Shown: positions 28,000 through 37,035 of the stretch, piece by piece
Layout: every line of letters starts with the position of its first letter
Numbering within the stretch: position 1 is the stretch's first letter
From: Eutrophovita brisbanensis
GTDB lineage: Bacteria > Pseudomonadota > Gammaproteobacteria > Burkholderiales > Eutrophovitaceae
Assembly: GCA_038147395.1 (NCBI GenBank)
Contig: JAYQTM010000001.1
Location: 1,302,001 to 1,366,000 of the forward strand
Reading direction: 5' to 3'
Length of the DNA: 64,000 nucleotides
The notes under the pieces: model-generated
Databases searched by the model: none
What the model was told of the DNA's origin: nothing
The model's input: only the letters and a program-made list of their open reading frames with translations
Translations under genes and position numbers: made by a program

Positions 28000-29077
28000 T
28001 CATTCACCAATGATCTCAACGGGCACCCGGGCATTCAACCGAGTCACCAACTCGTAACCGATTGTTCCCGCACTCCTTGCCACGTCCTCAACAGGGAGCC
28101 CCTCCCCCCATAGCGTCACCGGTGAACCAACCTGAGATTGCGGGGCGTGGGTCAAATCGATTGCAACCGTGTCCATCGAAACTCGGCCGATGACTGATAC
28201 TTTTTTTCCTGACACCAAAACTGGCGTGCGGTGTGTCGCAGATCTCGGATAGCCATCACCATAACCACCAGCCACGATACCAATTCGCATTGAGTGAGAA
28301 GCGGTAAAGGCGCCACCATATCCAACACGGTCACCCGCATCGAGCTGCTGGATTGCGATAATTTTTGACACCAGCGTCATGACCGGCTTGAGTCCAATTG
28401 ATTGTGCCGTCATGCCCTCGATTGGAGATACCCCATAGAGCATCATCCCAGGCCTCACCCAACTTTGCCCCTTTGCACCGAAACGAATCAATGCGGCTGA
28501 ATTACTTCGGGATTGATCAAAATCACGGATACCATTGACCGAGAGTAACTGTTTGTCTTGCCAGTCAATGCCACGCTCACCATCTGCATCAGCATAGTGG
28601 GTCATCACCGTCACCGCGCTTACTATCGGCGCTTCTGCGAGCAAGCGACACACCTGGGGCAACTCAATTAATGAGAGTCCCAAACGATTCATCCCTGTAT
28701 TGACCTTCACAAACACGTCAATCCGTGTTGTCTCTCGGGACTGCAGCAACAAATCAACTTGCTCCATTGAGTAGACAACTACGCTCAATTGGTGCTCCAA
28801 CGCAAGCTTCAGCTCCGCCGAGCCAAACACACCCTCGAGTAAGAGAATCGGCCTTTGGTCACCGAGCTCTCGCAACTCAATTGCCGACGCAATCTCGAGC
28901 ACAGCCAATCCATCCAGACCTGAAAGTCCGGGATAGATACGACGCAATCCATGCCCGTAACCGTCAGCCTTTACGACACCAAACGCGCGCGCCTCTCCCG
29001 ACATCTCCCTTCGTGAGAGCAACGTTATTTCGTAATGCCCCAAGATCAATGATCGCCCGGAGAGGACGAGAGCTCAT
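28000..29077 (-). pseudogene. alr: Alanine racemase, with an apparent +1 frameshift near the N-terminus
   Basis: A PLP enzyme making D-alanine for peptidoglycan. The PLP lysine is in VVKADGYGHG and the catalytic tyrosine in RVGYGGAF. The normal N-terminus MSSRPLRAIIDLGALRNNVAL starts at ATG 29077, which overlaps the stop of the upstream gene, but it is out of frame with the rest. Removing one base around 29010-29014 joins it to RREMSGEARAFGVVKADG, with exactly the spacing of E. coli Alr. If taken literally, only a protein from an internal TTG (29049), lacking the first strand, could be made. Since alr is usually essential, a base-calling error is the simpler explanation. Confidence 0.85.
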
Positions 29078-29820
29078 ACTGTCTCCTTTTGCGTTACCTC
29101 AACGACTTGAGCGACCTCTCGCATCGTGTCAACGGCAAAACACAAGTCCTCCCACGCCTTCGACTTATCGAGTGGAGAACGAAGCAAATACGCTGGGTGA
29201 TACGTCACAACCACCGGAATCCCACGGTAATCGAACCGGGTCAAGCGAGACTTTGAAAGGCTACCCGGATAATCGACTAATCGCTCTGCGGCAATACGAC
29301 CAAGCGCAACAATCACCTTGGGGTTGATCAGATCAATTTGTTGATCAAGAAATTGGGTGCACGCTCGAATTTCCACGTCAGTTGGATTCCTGTTTTCGGG
29401 CGGACGACACTTAACGACGTTTGCGATGTATACGTTCTTTCCTCGCTCCAAACGAATGGCTCGCAACATATTGTCAAGTAGCTGTCCGGCTTGACCTACA
29501 AACGGCTCCCCTTTTTCATCCTCCTCCGCGCCAGGCGCCTCACCCACAAATAACCAATTCGCATCTCGATCCCCCACACCGATTACAACCTTTTTCCTGG
29601 TTTCAAAAAGTGCGCACGATTGGCATCCAGAGACGGCCTCGGACAATGAACCCCAAGTGACGTCACGCGGCTCGCCCCTACCAATTGTCTTTGCAGCCTC
29701 ATCCGATTCACTACTTGACTTCACATCTGAAGACGCGACGACACCACCACACTCGGGGTTACTCGAGCGCCATATTGGCGTGATACCAAGTTGCTCTAGT
29801 ATCTCGTTTTTAGAGCTCAA
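29074..29820 (-). CDS. Uracil-DNA glycosylase, type 4 (iron-sulfur)
   Basis: A 248-residue glycosylase removing uracil from DNA. Motif A is GEAPGAEEDEKGEPFVG and the second motif is YHPAYLLRSP; the four cluster cysteines are in GCQSCALF, NVVKCRPP and IRACTQF. An N-terminal extension of about 60 residues, poorly conserved, precedes the domain, as in proteobacterial homologues once annotated as phage DNA polymerase-related. The start is a TTG at 29820 overlapping the rimI stop; the alr ATG overlaps this gene's stop. Confidence 0.92.
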   Translation of the reverse strand: MSSKNEILEQLGITPIWRSSNPECGGVVASSDVKSSSESDEAAKTIGRGEPRDVTWGSLSEAVSGCQSCALFETRKKVVIGVGDRDANWLFVGEAPGAEEDEKGEPFVGQAGQLLDNMLRAIRLERGKNVYIANVVKCRPPENRNPTDVEIRACTQFLDQQIDLINPKVIVALGRIAAERLVDYPGSLSKSRLTRFDYRGIPVVVTYHPAYLLRSPLDKSKAWEDLCFAVDTMREVAQVVEVTQKETV

Positions 29821-30284
29821 AAATCTAATTCCATAATGATCGCATCCTCGCGACCGAGGCCGGAAGGATAGTAATTTTTTCGATAACCAACACGCTCAAA
29901 ATTAACGGATTGATAAAGTGCGATACCCGTCAAGTTTGACTCGCGAACCTCGAGTACCATTTTACTTTGACCACGAGTTTCCGCTTGAAATATCAAATGC
30001 TTTAATAGAGCGCGGCCGACTCCGTGACGCTGATGATTTTTAGCAACACTCAAGTTAAGTAGGTGCGTCTCATCCAAAACAATCATTTCCACAGCGTACG
30101 CGATGAGAACGTCCTGACTTGTCACCACGTGGGCGGGATAACCTTGGTTGAGTGAGTCTTTAAAATTCCCATCGCTCCATGGGTGAGTGTAAATCGTCTG
30201 CTCAATCCTCAAAATGTCCGGCACATGACGCGCGTGCATCGTGTCGACGACGCACTTATACCCGCTTACTTGCAGCTTGCTCAT
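29817..30284 (-). CDS. rimI: Ribosomal-protein-alanine N-acetyltransferase RimI
   Basis: A 155-residue GNAT acetyltransferase that modifies the N-terminal alanine of S18. The acetyl-CoA loop NHQRHGVGRALL, the preceding strand LLNLSV and the substrate-side EVRESNLTGIALYQ are typical. Start at 30284 (MSKLQVSG) gives the normal length and overlaps the tsaB end by 29 bases; a further ATG at 30239 would be too short. The tsaB-rimI pairing is the standard gammaproteobacterial neighbourhood. Confidence 0.92.
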   Translation of the reverse strand: MSKLQVSGYKCVVDTMHARHVPDILRIEQTIYTHPWSDGNFKDSLNQGYPAHVVTSQDVLIAYAVEMIVLDETHLLNLSVAKNHQRHGVGRALLKHLIFQAETRGQSKMVLEVRESNLTGIALYQSVNFERVGYRKNYYPSGLGREDAIIMELDF

Positions 30285-30954
30285 CAAGAGTTTTTGCGAC
30301 TTTGTCGCGAACATAAATCGGTAGTGCATCTTCTGGAGAGACTATCTCCCCATTAAGAAACTTACGCATTGCAATGGTAAGCACGGCCTCGGCGCTTGGA
30401 TAAACGACTGATGCCATAATCGATGACAAATCATCACCAAATCGCATTTGAAGCTCCTCCCGGTAGACCGAAAAACCACTCCCACACCCAACCCAAGTCG
30501 CCCCTTCTGGCAGCTGGACTTTGTCAGGGTCTTGAACCGCAAGGTCGCCGACCTGAACGCAACGTTCCTCTCTTTTTTCATAAAAGCCAACATACACTTG
30601 AGACATTCTCGCGTCCAAGCAAACCACAATGTTTGTCGCATCGACCTGATGCGCTACCGCCTCGATAGACGGTACTAAAACAACTGGGAGATCAGCACCA
30701 AGCGCTAAACCCTGAGCCAAAGCGCATGCAGTGCGCACTCCTGTGAACGACCCAGGCCCAGCACCGATAGCCAGCGCATCGAGCTCCGTAAGTGACAGAG
30801 CGGCATCTCGCAAGATGTCATCAACGATGAACATCACTCGCTCAGTGTGTCGTTGCCCGAGGTTCTCCTCAAGAACTCGAGATTGTTGCCCATCAGATAG
30901 CGCGATTGAACACATTTCAGTCGAGGTCTCAATGGCTAAAATTTTCGGATTCAT
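30256..30954 (-). CDS. tsaB: tRNA threonylcarbamoyladenosine synthesis protein TsaB
   Basis: A 232-residue member of the ASKHA fold, an inactive paralogue of TsaD that scaffolds the complex making t6A37 on ANN-decoding tRNAs. Signatures are ILAIETSTEMCSIAL at the start and GPGSFTGVRTACALAQGLA. It leads the operon tsaB-rimI-udg-alr, in which each gene overlaps the next. Confidence 0.95.
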   Translation of the reverse strand: MNPKILAIETSTEMCSIALSDGQQSRVLEENLGQRHTERVMFIVDDILRDAALSLTELDALAIGAGPGSFTGVRTACALAQGLALGADLPVVLVPSIEAVAHQVDATNIVVCLDARMSQVYVGFYEKREERCVQVGDLAVQDPDKVQLPEGATWVGCGSGFSVYREELQMRFGDDLSSIMASVVYPSAEAVLTIAMRKFLNGEIVSPEDALPIYVRDKVAKTLDEQAASKRV

Positions 30955-31125
30955 GGCATGCTCTTAACGCTATTTCATGACGTTTAAAACGTATATTTTC
31001 GCTAACACTATACCCCTTCAATTTAGACCATTAAGGACAAGATAAATTATCTGCAAGATTCAAGCGTCTCAGCCATAATCGATAAGAGCGTCACATTTAT
31101 TTCGTAATCACTTGGGGGGGATCAC

Positions 31126-32061
31126 ATGAAAAAAATAGCAGTGATTGGATCAGGACTCATTGGTCGCGCGTGGAGCATGGTCTTCGCAAGAGCTGGTCTC
31201 ACAGTACAGTTATTCGACATCGCAGATGGTGCCGTTGACAAAGCCGTCGACCTCATTGGCGATGGACTTGAAGAACTCAAGAGCAGTGGGCTAATCAAGG
31301 AGGACACCTCTTCGATCTTGAAACGCATCACTAAAGCAAAAACATTAGAGGATGCCGTTGGCGACGTTGATTACGTTCAAGAGAACACATCAGAGCGACT
31401 CGATATTAAAAAAGAAGTCTTTTCGCAACTCGATGCTGCAGCACCAAAACATTGCGTGCTCGCTAGTTCGACATCCACAATCAAAACCTCACTATTTAGC
31501 GAGCATCTAAATGGACGTGAACGTTGCATTGTGGCGCATCCGGTGAATCCACCTCACGTTGTACCCATCGTTGAAGTCTCTCCTGCAACGTGGACAAGTG
31601 ACGAAATCACCCAAAAAACGTATGAGTTACACCAACGGGTCGGACAAGTACCAATCATTGTGAAAAAAGAAGTCTCGGGCTTTATTCTCAATCGACTTCA
31701 AGCCGCTTTACTCCGAGAGGCATGGCGCCTCGTTGACGAAGACTACGTGTCAGTCGAGGATCTCGATAAAACCGTGAGAGATGGGCTAGGCCTTCGATGG
31801 GCGTTCATGGGGCCATTTGAAACGATTGACCTGAATGCACCTGGTGGTGTTGCTGACTACGCCGAACGATTTGGTGGTGCGTTCGATGAAATGATGCGAC
31901 ACGTCTCTTACGAACAGTGGTCTCCTGATCTCATTTCAAAAGTTGAACAACAACGACGTGAAATCATGAGTCACGCCGAGCATGGAGCTCGCGAAGAGTG
32001 GCGCGACAAACGCTTAATGGCGCTTGTCGCGCATAAACGCGCGATGGATGAGTCAGCGTAA
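31126..32061 (+). CDS. 3-hydroxyacid dehydrogenase of the lambda-crystallin (CRYL1) type
   Basis: A 311-residue NAD-dependent dehydrogenase of the 3-hydroxyacyl-CoA dehydrogenase superfamily. The N-terminal NAD motif is IAVIGSGLIGRAWS; CIVAHPVNPPHVVP supplies the catalytic His, and KEVSGFILNRLQ and GLRWAFMGPFETIDLN follow. The last segment matches the lambda-crystallin/L-gulonate 3-dehydrogenase branch better than bacterial carnitine dehydrogenase. A G-rich ribosome site precedes ATG. The next gene encodes a beta-keto acid cleavage enzyme, so it probably supplies that enzyme's keto acid. The substrate is not known. Confidence 0.85.
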   Translation: MKKIAVIGSGLIGRAWSMVFARAGLTVQLFDIADGAVDKAVDLIGDGLEELKSSGLIKEDTSSILKRITKAKTLEDAVGDVDYVQENTSERLDIKKEVFSQLDAAAPKHCVLASSTSTIKTSLFSEHLNGRERCIVAHPVNPPHVVPIVEVSPATWTSDEITQKTYELHQRVGQVPIIVKKEVSGFILNRLQAALLREAWRLVDEDYVSVEDLDKTVRDGLGLRWAFMGPFETIDLNAPGGVADYAERFGGAFDEMMRHVSYEQWSPDLISKVEQQRREIMSHAEHGAREEWRDKRLMALVAHKRAMDESA

Positions 32062-32062
32062 A

Positions 32063-32081
32063 TTCGTCCTCATAGGACGAA
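32063..32081. other. Stem-loop after the hydroxyacid dehydrogenase gene
   Basis: TTCGTCCT (32063-32070) and AGGACGAA (32074-32081) form an 8-bp perfect stem with a 3-base loop, two bases after the stop. No T-run follows on the plus strand, so it is more likely an mRNA 3'-end or intercistronic processing element than a terminator. Confidence 0.4.
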
Positions 32082-32169
32082 AGACATGACTCGCAAGAGG
32101 CCTCTAACACCTCATGCGGGTTACAATTTCTCATAAACCAATTTTTGAGACAACTTAGGAATCGACACG

Positions 32170-33096
32170 ATGGCAAATAAAGTAATGATTACGTGCGCTG
32201 TGACTGGCTCAATCCACACACCTTCAATGTCCCCTCACCTGCCTGTAACGCCTGAGGAGATTGCAGACGCTGCGATTGGAGCTGCAGAAGCTGGCGCGGC
32301 AATTGTGCATTTACATGCAAGGGACCCGAAAGATGGGCGCCCGACGCAAGACCCTGACATGTTCAGACAGTTCCTACCGAAAATTGCGAAAAGCAGCGAT
32401 GTCGTCGTCAACATCACAACAGGTGGCGCCCCCACGATGAGTGTCGAAGAAAGGTTACAGCCTGCGCTTCAACTCAAGCCAGAAGTCGCCTCCCTCAACA
32501 TGGGATCAATGAACTTTGGCTTATATGAGATGCTCAATCGATTTAAGGATTTCAAACACGACTGGGAACGCCCATACCTCGAGGAATCAGACGATCGAAT
32601 ATTTAAGAATACCTTCAAAGATATTGCATTTATCCTAGAGTCATGCGGAAACAACAACACCCGCTTTGAGATTGAGTGTTATGACATCGGCCACCTCTAC
32701 ACCGCAGCACACTTTGTTGATCGAGGCTTAATCAAGCCGCCGTTTTTAATCCAATCCGTATTTGGTTTACGAGGTGGGATCGGTGGAGATGCTGAAGATG
32801 TCATGCACATGAAGCGCACAGCCGACAGATTATTCGGAGACCAGTACTTTTGGTCCGTGCTAGGCGCTGGCCGCAATCAAATGTACATCGCAACACAGTC
32901 AGCGGTGATGGGTGGGAACGTGCGCGTGGGCTTGGAAGATAGCCTCTGGGGCGGTAGAGGCCAGCTGGCCCAATCCAATGCAGAGCAAGTGAGTAAGATC
33001 AAGCGAATCCTGGAGGAGCTCGGACTTGAAACCGCATCACCTGATGAAGCTCGAGCCATGTTGAAACTAAAAGGGCGTGACCAAGTCGGATTTTGA
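32170..33096 (+). CDS. Beta-keto acid cleavage enzyme (BKACE, DUF849)
   Basis: A 308-residue TIM-barrel metalloenzyme. BKACE enzymes condense a beta-keto acid with acetyl-CoA and split off acetoacetate, leaving a new CoA ester; the first described was 3-keto-5-aminohexanoate cleavage enzyme. The zinc-binding HLHARD is at residues 47-52 (H47, H49), followed by VVNITTGGAP, SLNMGSMNFG and GLEDSLW. Active-site substitutions set substrate class, and I cannot place this one. It lies 108 bases after the hydroxyacid dehydrogenase gene, with its own AGGA ribosome site. Confidence 0.88.
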   Translation: MANKVMITCAVTGSIHTPSMSPHLPVTPEEIADAAIGAAEAGAAIVHLHARDPKDGRPTQDPDMFRQFLPKIAKSSDVVVNITTGGAPTMSVEERLQPALQLKPEVASLNMGSMNFGLYEMLNRFKDFKHDWERPYLEESDDRIFKNTFKDIAFILESCGNNNTRFEIECYDIGHLYTAAHFVDRGLIKPPFLIQSVFGLRGGIGGDAEDVMHMKRTADRLFGDQYFWSVLGAGRNQMYIATQSAVMGGNVRVGLEDSLWGGRGQLAQSNAEQVSKIKRILEELGLETASPDEARAMLKLKGRDQVGF

Positions 33097-33118
33097 GGAT
33101 GTCAAACAGTGATGCAAC

Positions 33119-34165
33119 ATGGATAAACTAGACGTAGAAGCGCAAAAACCTGTAGTGGCGTGGTTAACCCTCGTCGGGCTAATGGTGTTTTGTATGATCA
33201 TTGTGGGAGGAGCGACTCGCTTGACCCACTCCGGGTTATCCATTGTCGAGTGGGAACCGCTGGTAGGCACCATTCCTCCGCTCGATCAGGAAGATTGGGA
33301 TGAGGTGTTTGATGAATACAAAACCAGCCCAGAATATCAACAAGTTAACTTTGGAATGTCCTTAGATGAGTTTAAGGTGATCTTTTGGTGGGAGTACTTC
33401 CATAGACTCCTAGGTCGGCTCATCGGCTTGGTGTTTTTTATCCCACTTCTATACTTTGCCATCAGAAGAAAGATCAATGGCTCATTGGCAAAAAGACTTT
33501 TTGGCATTTTCGTATTGGGTGGACTCCAAGGGGGCATGGGTTGGTATATGGTCGCAAGCGGCCTCGTTGATGACCCAAGAGTCAGTCAATATCGACTCAC
33601 TGCGCACTTAGGCATCGCATTCTTAATTTTTGGAGCAATTGTGTGGACTGCCTTGAGTGTAATGTATCCATCGAAAACGAATATGTCGCAGCCAGTGCGT
33701 CGGATGTTTCGTTTTGCGGTAGCCATCAATGTCATTATTTTTCTGATGGTCGTGTCCGGTGGCTTTGTGGCAGGAATCAGAGCGGGGCTCGCCTACAACA
33801 CGTGGCCATTAATGGGAAATAGCTTTATACCACCGGATATTTTTATCTTGACGCCTGGGTGGAGAAATTTCTTTGAAAATATGGCGACTGTCCAATTCGA
33901 TCATCGAATCATTGCGTATGTTCTAGCGTTACTTGTACCCATCTTTTGGTTCAAAGTCAGACGCAGAGATGTATCACCACAAACAGTTATCGCGACGAAT
34001 ACTTTGCTCGTACTCGTGTTTACACAAATTGTCGTTGGCATATCAACGCTACTGCACCACGTCCCGGTGACACTCGGTGTTGCCCACCAGGGAATCGGAT
34101 CACTCGTTTTCGTCACGAGTTTATGGGTCACTCATTCTCTGATCTCAAGGCGCGGTATTCTCTAA
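33119..34165 (+). CDS. ctaA: Heme A synthase (COX15/CtaA)
   Basis: A 348-residue membrane protein oxidising heme O to heme A for aa3-type cytochrome oxidase. About eight hydrophobic segments are visible. Type-2 (proteobacterial and mitochondrial) signatures are GGATRLTHSGLSIVEW, WWEYFHRLLGR, GGFVAGIRAGLAYNTWP, VQFDHRIIAY and VAHQGIGSLVF, including the four haem-ligand histidines. It lies alone among catabolic genes, 22 bases after the BKACE gene; no cytochrome oxidase subunit genes are in the window. Confidence 0.94.
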   Translation: MDKLDVEAQKPVVAWLTLVGLMVFCMIIVGGATRLTHSGLSIVEWEPLVGTIPPLDQEDWDEVFDEYKTSPEYQQVNFGMSLDEFKVIFWWEYFHRLLGRLIGLVFFIPLLYFAIRRKINGSLAKRLFGIFVLGGLQGGMGWYMVASGLVDDPRVSQYRLTAHLGIAFLIFGAIVWTALSVMYPSKTNMSQPVRRMFRFAVAINVIIFLMVVSGGFVAGIRAGLAYNTWPLMGNSFIPPDIFILTPGWRNFFENMATVQFDHRIIAYVLALLVPIFWFKVRRRDVSPQTVIATNTLLVLVFTQIVVGISTLLHHVPVTLGVAHQGIGSLVFVTSLWVTHSLISRRGIL

Positions 34166-34168
34166 GCG

Positions 34169-34438
34169 TCACCCAACGACTTCAAATCGGGAACGGACGA
34201 CGCTCACGCTTAAGGATCCAAGGTCAATTATTTTTCGGGATGAGCTCCAGCCTCGAATGATACTTAGGGACGATTTTGGGATACCCAGCTCCTGACTAAG
34301 CAGATCAATCAACGCGTGATTTGCTCGTCCTTTATCAGGGGGTTGATTCACTTTGACTTTAAGAGTGTCGCCAACCCACCCCACAACAAGATCTCGCGAT
34401 GATCCTGGCACCACTTTGACATGAAGCAACGATTTCAT
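34169..34438 (-). CDS. DUF167 (YggU-like) small protein
   Basis: An 89-residue protein of the DUF167 family, short alpha/beta proteins without a defined biochemical role. The motif KVKVNQPPDKGRANHALIDLL with the later SIIRGWSSSRK is diagnostic. The frame stays open far upstream to 34699, but family length puts the start at ATG 34438 (GAG seven bases before) or ATG 34450. It is convergent with ctaA, three bases away, and divergent from the thiolase gene. Confidence 0.8.
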   Translation of the reverse strand: MKSLLHVKVVPGSSRDLVVGWVGDTLKVKVNQPPDKGRANHALIDLLSQELGIPKSSLSIIRGWSSSRKIIDLGSLSVSVVRSRFEVVG

Positions 34439-34513
34439 ACCGACACTCATACAGCAAGGACAAGAAAAAATTATATAGACTAAAGACAATCGATTAACAC
34501 AGAGGAAAGAATT

Positions 34514-35698
34514 ATGGCGAATGCATATATCGTTGCAGCACTGCGAACTGCGGGTGGACGTAGGGGCGGTAAGCTCAGCAACTGGCACCCCGTCGATCTC
34601 GGCGCACAGGTCATCAATGCATTGATCGAGACGACAGGAACAGATGGATCCGTGATTGATGACGTGATCTTTGGTAGCGTCAGCCAAATCGGTGAACAAG
34701 CCATGAATGTGGCTCGAAATGTCGTACTGTCATCCAAACTACCCCAATCGGTTCCTGGCACCTCGATCGATCGCCAATGTGGGTCATCACAGCAAGCGCT
34801 TCATTTTGCCGCACAAGCCGTTATGTCAGGCACGATGGATGCAGTGATTGCTGGTGGGGTTGAGAGCATGACCCGTGTCCCCATGTTTTCCACGGTCGCG
34901 CTGCCGCGTAAAAACGATATGGGTTTTTATATGAGCCCTGGCATCCGACAAAAATATCCTGATGTTGAATTCAGCCAATTCATGGGCGCAGAGATGATGG
35001 CTGATAAATATCAATTAACAAAGGATGAACTTGATGAATATGCCCTACTCAGCCATCAACGCGCATCGGCTGCAACGCATGACAAAGCGTTCGAGCGAGA
35101 AATTGTTTCAATTCATCTTCGAGACGCCGAGGGCAACGAGACCAGTGACACTCACGAGATCGACGAAGGCATACGGTTTGATGCAACACTTGAAGGAATC
35201 GCTGGGGTCAATCCAATCAGCGATGGAGGGAAATTAACAGCGGCGTCAGCAAGTCAAATTTGCGATGGGGCCAGTGCCGTTTTGGTCGTTAATGACAAAG
35301 GACTGAAGAAGCTCGAGATGGACCCGATGGTGAGTATTCGTCACATGTCAGTGATCGGACACGATCCTGTCATCATGCTTGAAGCACCCATCCCAGCGAC
35401 CGAGAACGCGCTCAAAAAAGCCGGCCTGAGCATCGATAACATTGACCTATTCGAAGTGAATGAGGCCTTCGCATCTGTTCCGTTAGCTTGGCTCAAGGCG
35501 ACAGGAGCAGACATCAATAAATTAAACGTCAACGGCGGCGCCATCGCTCTAGGACATCCGCTTGGTAGTTCAGGGAGCAAGCTCGCAACGACCCTAATTC
35601 ATGCAATGGTGAATCAAAATCAACGTCTTGGACTGCAAACGATGTGTGAGGGTGGTGGCATGGCGAATGTGACAATTTTCGAAAACTGCATGGTGTAA
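34514..35698 (+). CDS. Thiolase (acetyl-CoA acyltransferase)
   Basis: A 394-residue thiolase. The nucleophilic cysteine is C89 in DRQCGSSQQA, the histidine is in NGGAIALGHPLGSSG, and the second cysteine in MCEGGGMAN; NEAFASVPLAW completes the active site. It could cleave 3-ketoacyl-CoA, or acetoacetyl-CoA derived from the acetoacetate that BKACE releases. AGGAAAG precedes the ATG. An acyl-CoA dehydrogenase gene follows after eight bases, so the two form a beta-oxidation pair. Confidence 0.92.
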   Translation: MANAYIVAALRTAGGRRGGKLSNWHPVDLGAQVINALIETTGTDGSVIDDVIFGSVSQIGEQAMNVARNVVLSSKLPQSVPGTSIDRQCGSSQQALHFAAQAVMSGTMDAVIAGGVESMTRVPMFSTVALPRKNDMGFYMSPGIRQKYPDVEFSQFMGAEMMADKYQLTKDELDEYALLSHQRASAATHDKAFEREIVSIHLRDAEGNETSDTHEIDEGIRFDATLEGIAGVNPISDGGKLTAASASQICDGASAVLVVNDKGLKKLEMDPMVSIRHMSVIGHDPVIMLEAPIPATENALKKAGLSIDNIDLFEVNEAFASVPLAWLKATGADINKLNVNGGAIALGHPLGSSGSKLATTLIHAMVNQNQRLGLQTMCEGGGMANVTIFENCMV

Positions 35699-35706
35699 AT
35701 ATCGCG

Positions 35707-36859
35707 ATGACTTATGAATTCAAACCGCGTTGGTTCGACCGAGATGTTGAGGAATTTAACGAAACCGTCGAGCGATTTCTTGATACTGAGATGGTGCCTA
35801 ACGACGAGCAAGCGCGAATAGATGGTCATGTTGGACACGATATCTGGCGAAAAGCAGGAGCGCTTGGGTTGCTCTGCACCGATATACCAACGGAGTACGG
35901 TGGGGCTGGTGCAGATTATCGATACGAGGCTGTCTTACACGAAGCCATGGGCCGCAAAGGATTGACCGGAATGAGCCCTTCGGTACACAGCATCATCGCG
36001 CATTACTTCCTTAACCATGGAACCGAAGATCAAAAATCGAAGTACCTTCCCAGACTAGCAAATGGCTCACTGGTCGGTGCGATTGCGATGACCGAACCAA
36101 ACGCTGGATCCGATTTAAAGGGCATCAAGACCAAGGCGTCATTTGATGGCGAACACTATGTTTTAAATGGTTCGAAAACATTCATTACGAATGGATATCT
36201 AGCCGAGCTGATTTTAGTGTTTTCAAAAGTCGATAGTGAGAGCACCAAGGAGCAATTTTCGATTTTTATCCTCGAAACCTCCAATCAACCCGGATTCTCA
36301 GTCGGAAGAAGACTGAAAAAAATTGGACTCAAAGCCCAAGATACCTCTGAGCTCTTTTTCGATAACGTCAGACTCACACCTGACAAGGTGTTGGGTGGAG
36401 AGATTGGCAAAGGGGTTACACCAGTTGATGGCGGACCTTCCCTACGAGCGGCTGATTATTGCGAATATGGCTATGGGTGCGATCGAGGGTGCTTATCGGG
36501 AAACGGTCGATTATGTCAGTCAACGTAAAGCGTTCGGTCAGGCAATCTCGTCGATGCAACACACGCGCTTTGTTCTCGCAGACATTGTGGCAACATTGAA
36601 AGTCGCCCGCTCCTTCGTTGATGATTGTGTTGAACAACTAATCCGACACGAGCTCGATACGGAAACCGCGTCCGCAGCCAAGTTGTGGCTTGCTCAACAA
36701 CAAAACAGAATTGTTGATGAGTGCGTTCAACTTCACGGGGGATATGGATTCATGGAGGAGTATCAAATCGGACGCATGTACTCTGATGCACGAGTCCAAC
36801 GAATTTATGGTGGCACAGATGAAATCATGAAAGAAATCATCAGCCGAAAAATATTTTAA
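35707..36859 (+). pseudogene. Acyl-CoA dehydrogenase, with an apparent +1 frameshift
   Basis: The N-terminal part contains AMTEPNAGSDLKGIKTKA and SKTFITNGY, typical of medium/long-chain acyl-CoA dehydrogenases, and runs to about 36415. The C-terminal part continues in the next frame with HQLMADLPYERLIIANMA, QRKAFGQAISSMQH, LHGGYGFMEEY and RIYGGTDEIMKEII. The frames join at the G4 run 36412-36415: with three Gs, the protein reads GKGLHQLMADL and is a normal 383-residue dehydrogenase. The catalytic Glu would be the one before RLIIANMA, the isovaleryl/long-chain dehydrogenase position being elsewhere. Substrate unknown. Likely a homopolymer sequence error. Confidence 0.85.
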
Positions 36860-36943
36860 AACTGTGTGAACTTAAAGGTTTAGACCTAGTCTATTTACTC
36901 GTATCTGTCGTTTTTTGACGTTAACGGCACATACATTCCCCTA

Positions 36944-36970
36944 TTCCTCACAAGAGTCTCCTCTTGAGGA
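36944..36970. other. Bulged hairpin between acyl-CoA dehydrogenase and M48 genes
   Basis: TCCTCA-C-AAGAG (36944-36956) pairs with CTCTTGAGGA (36961-36970), a 10-11 bp stem with one bulged base. It lies directly before an intrinsic terminator and 28 bases after a TTGACG element, so it could be the 5' structure of a short non-coding transcript, or just part of the dehydrogenase 3' untranslated region. Confidence 0.4.
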
Positions 36971-36975
36971 ACTTA

Positions 36976-37004
36976 AAGGCGCCAAAACTGGCGCCTTTTT
37001 TTTA
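36976..37004 (+). terminator. Intrinsic terminator (plus strand)
   Basis: AAGGCGCC (36976-36983) pairs with GGCGCCTT (36990-36997) around a six-base loop and is followed by a run of eight or more Ts. It ends the plus-strand thiolase/acyl-CoA dehydrogenase transcript about 120 bases after the stop, and ends 30 bases before the stop of the convergent M48 gene. Confidence 0.9.
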
Positions 37005-37035
37005 TTCTCATTCTAGTGATCGTAGGACGTGATAC

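Noticed and set aside
28725..29327. A 200-codon open frame on the plus strand
   Set aside because: Antisense to alr and the uracil-DNA glycosylase gene, low-complexity composition, no signal or domain.
31126..32061. Carnitine dehydrogenase
   Set aside because: The BKACE neighbour suggests it, but the C-terminal motif follows the lambda-crystallin/gulonate branch, so I kept a general name.
34439..34699. Long N-terminal extension of the DUF167 protein
   Set aside because: It would be antisense to the thiolase start and its promoter region; the family is about 90-100 residues long.
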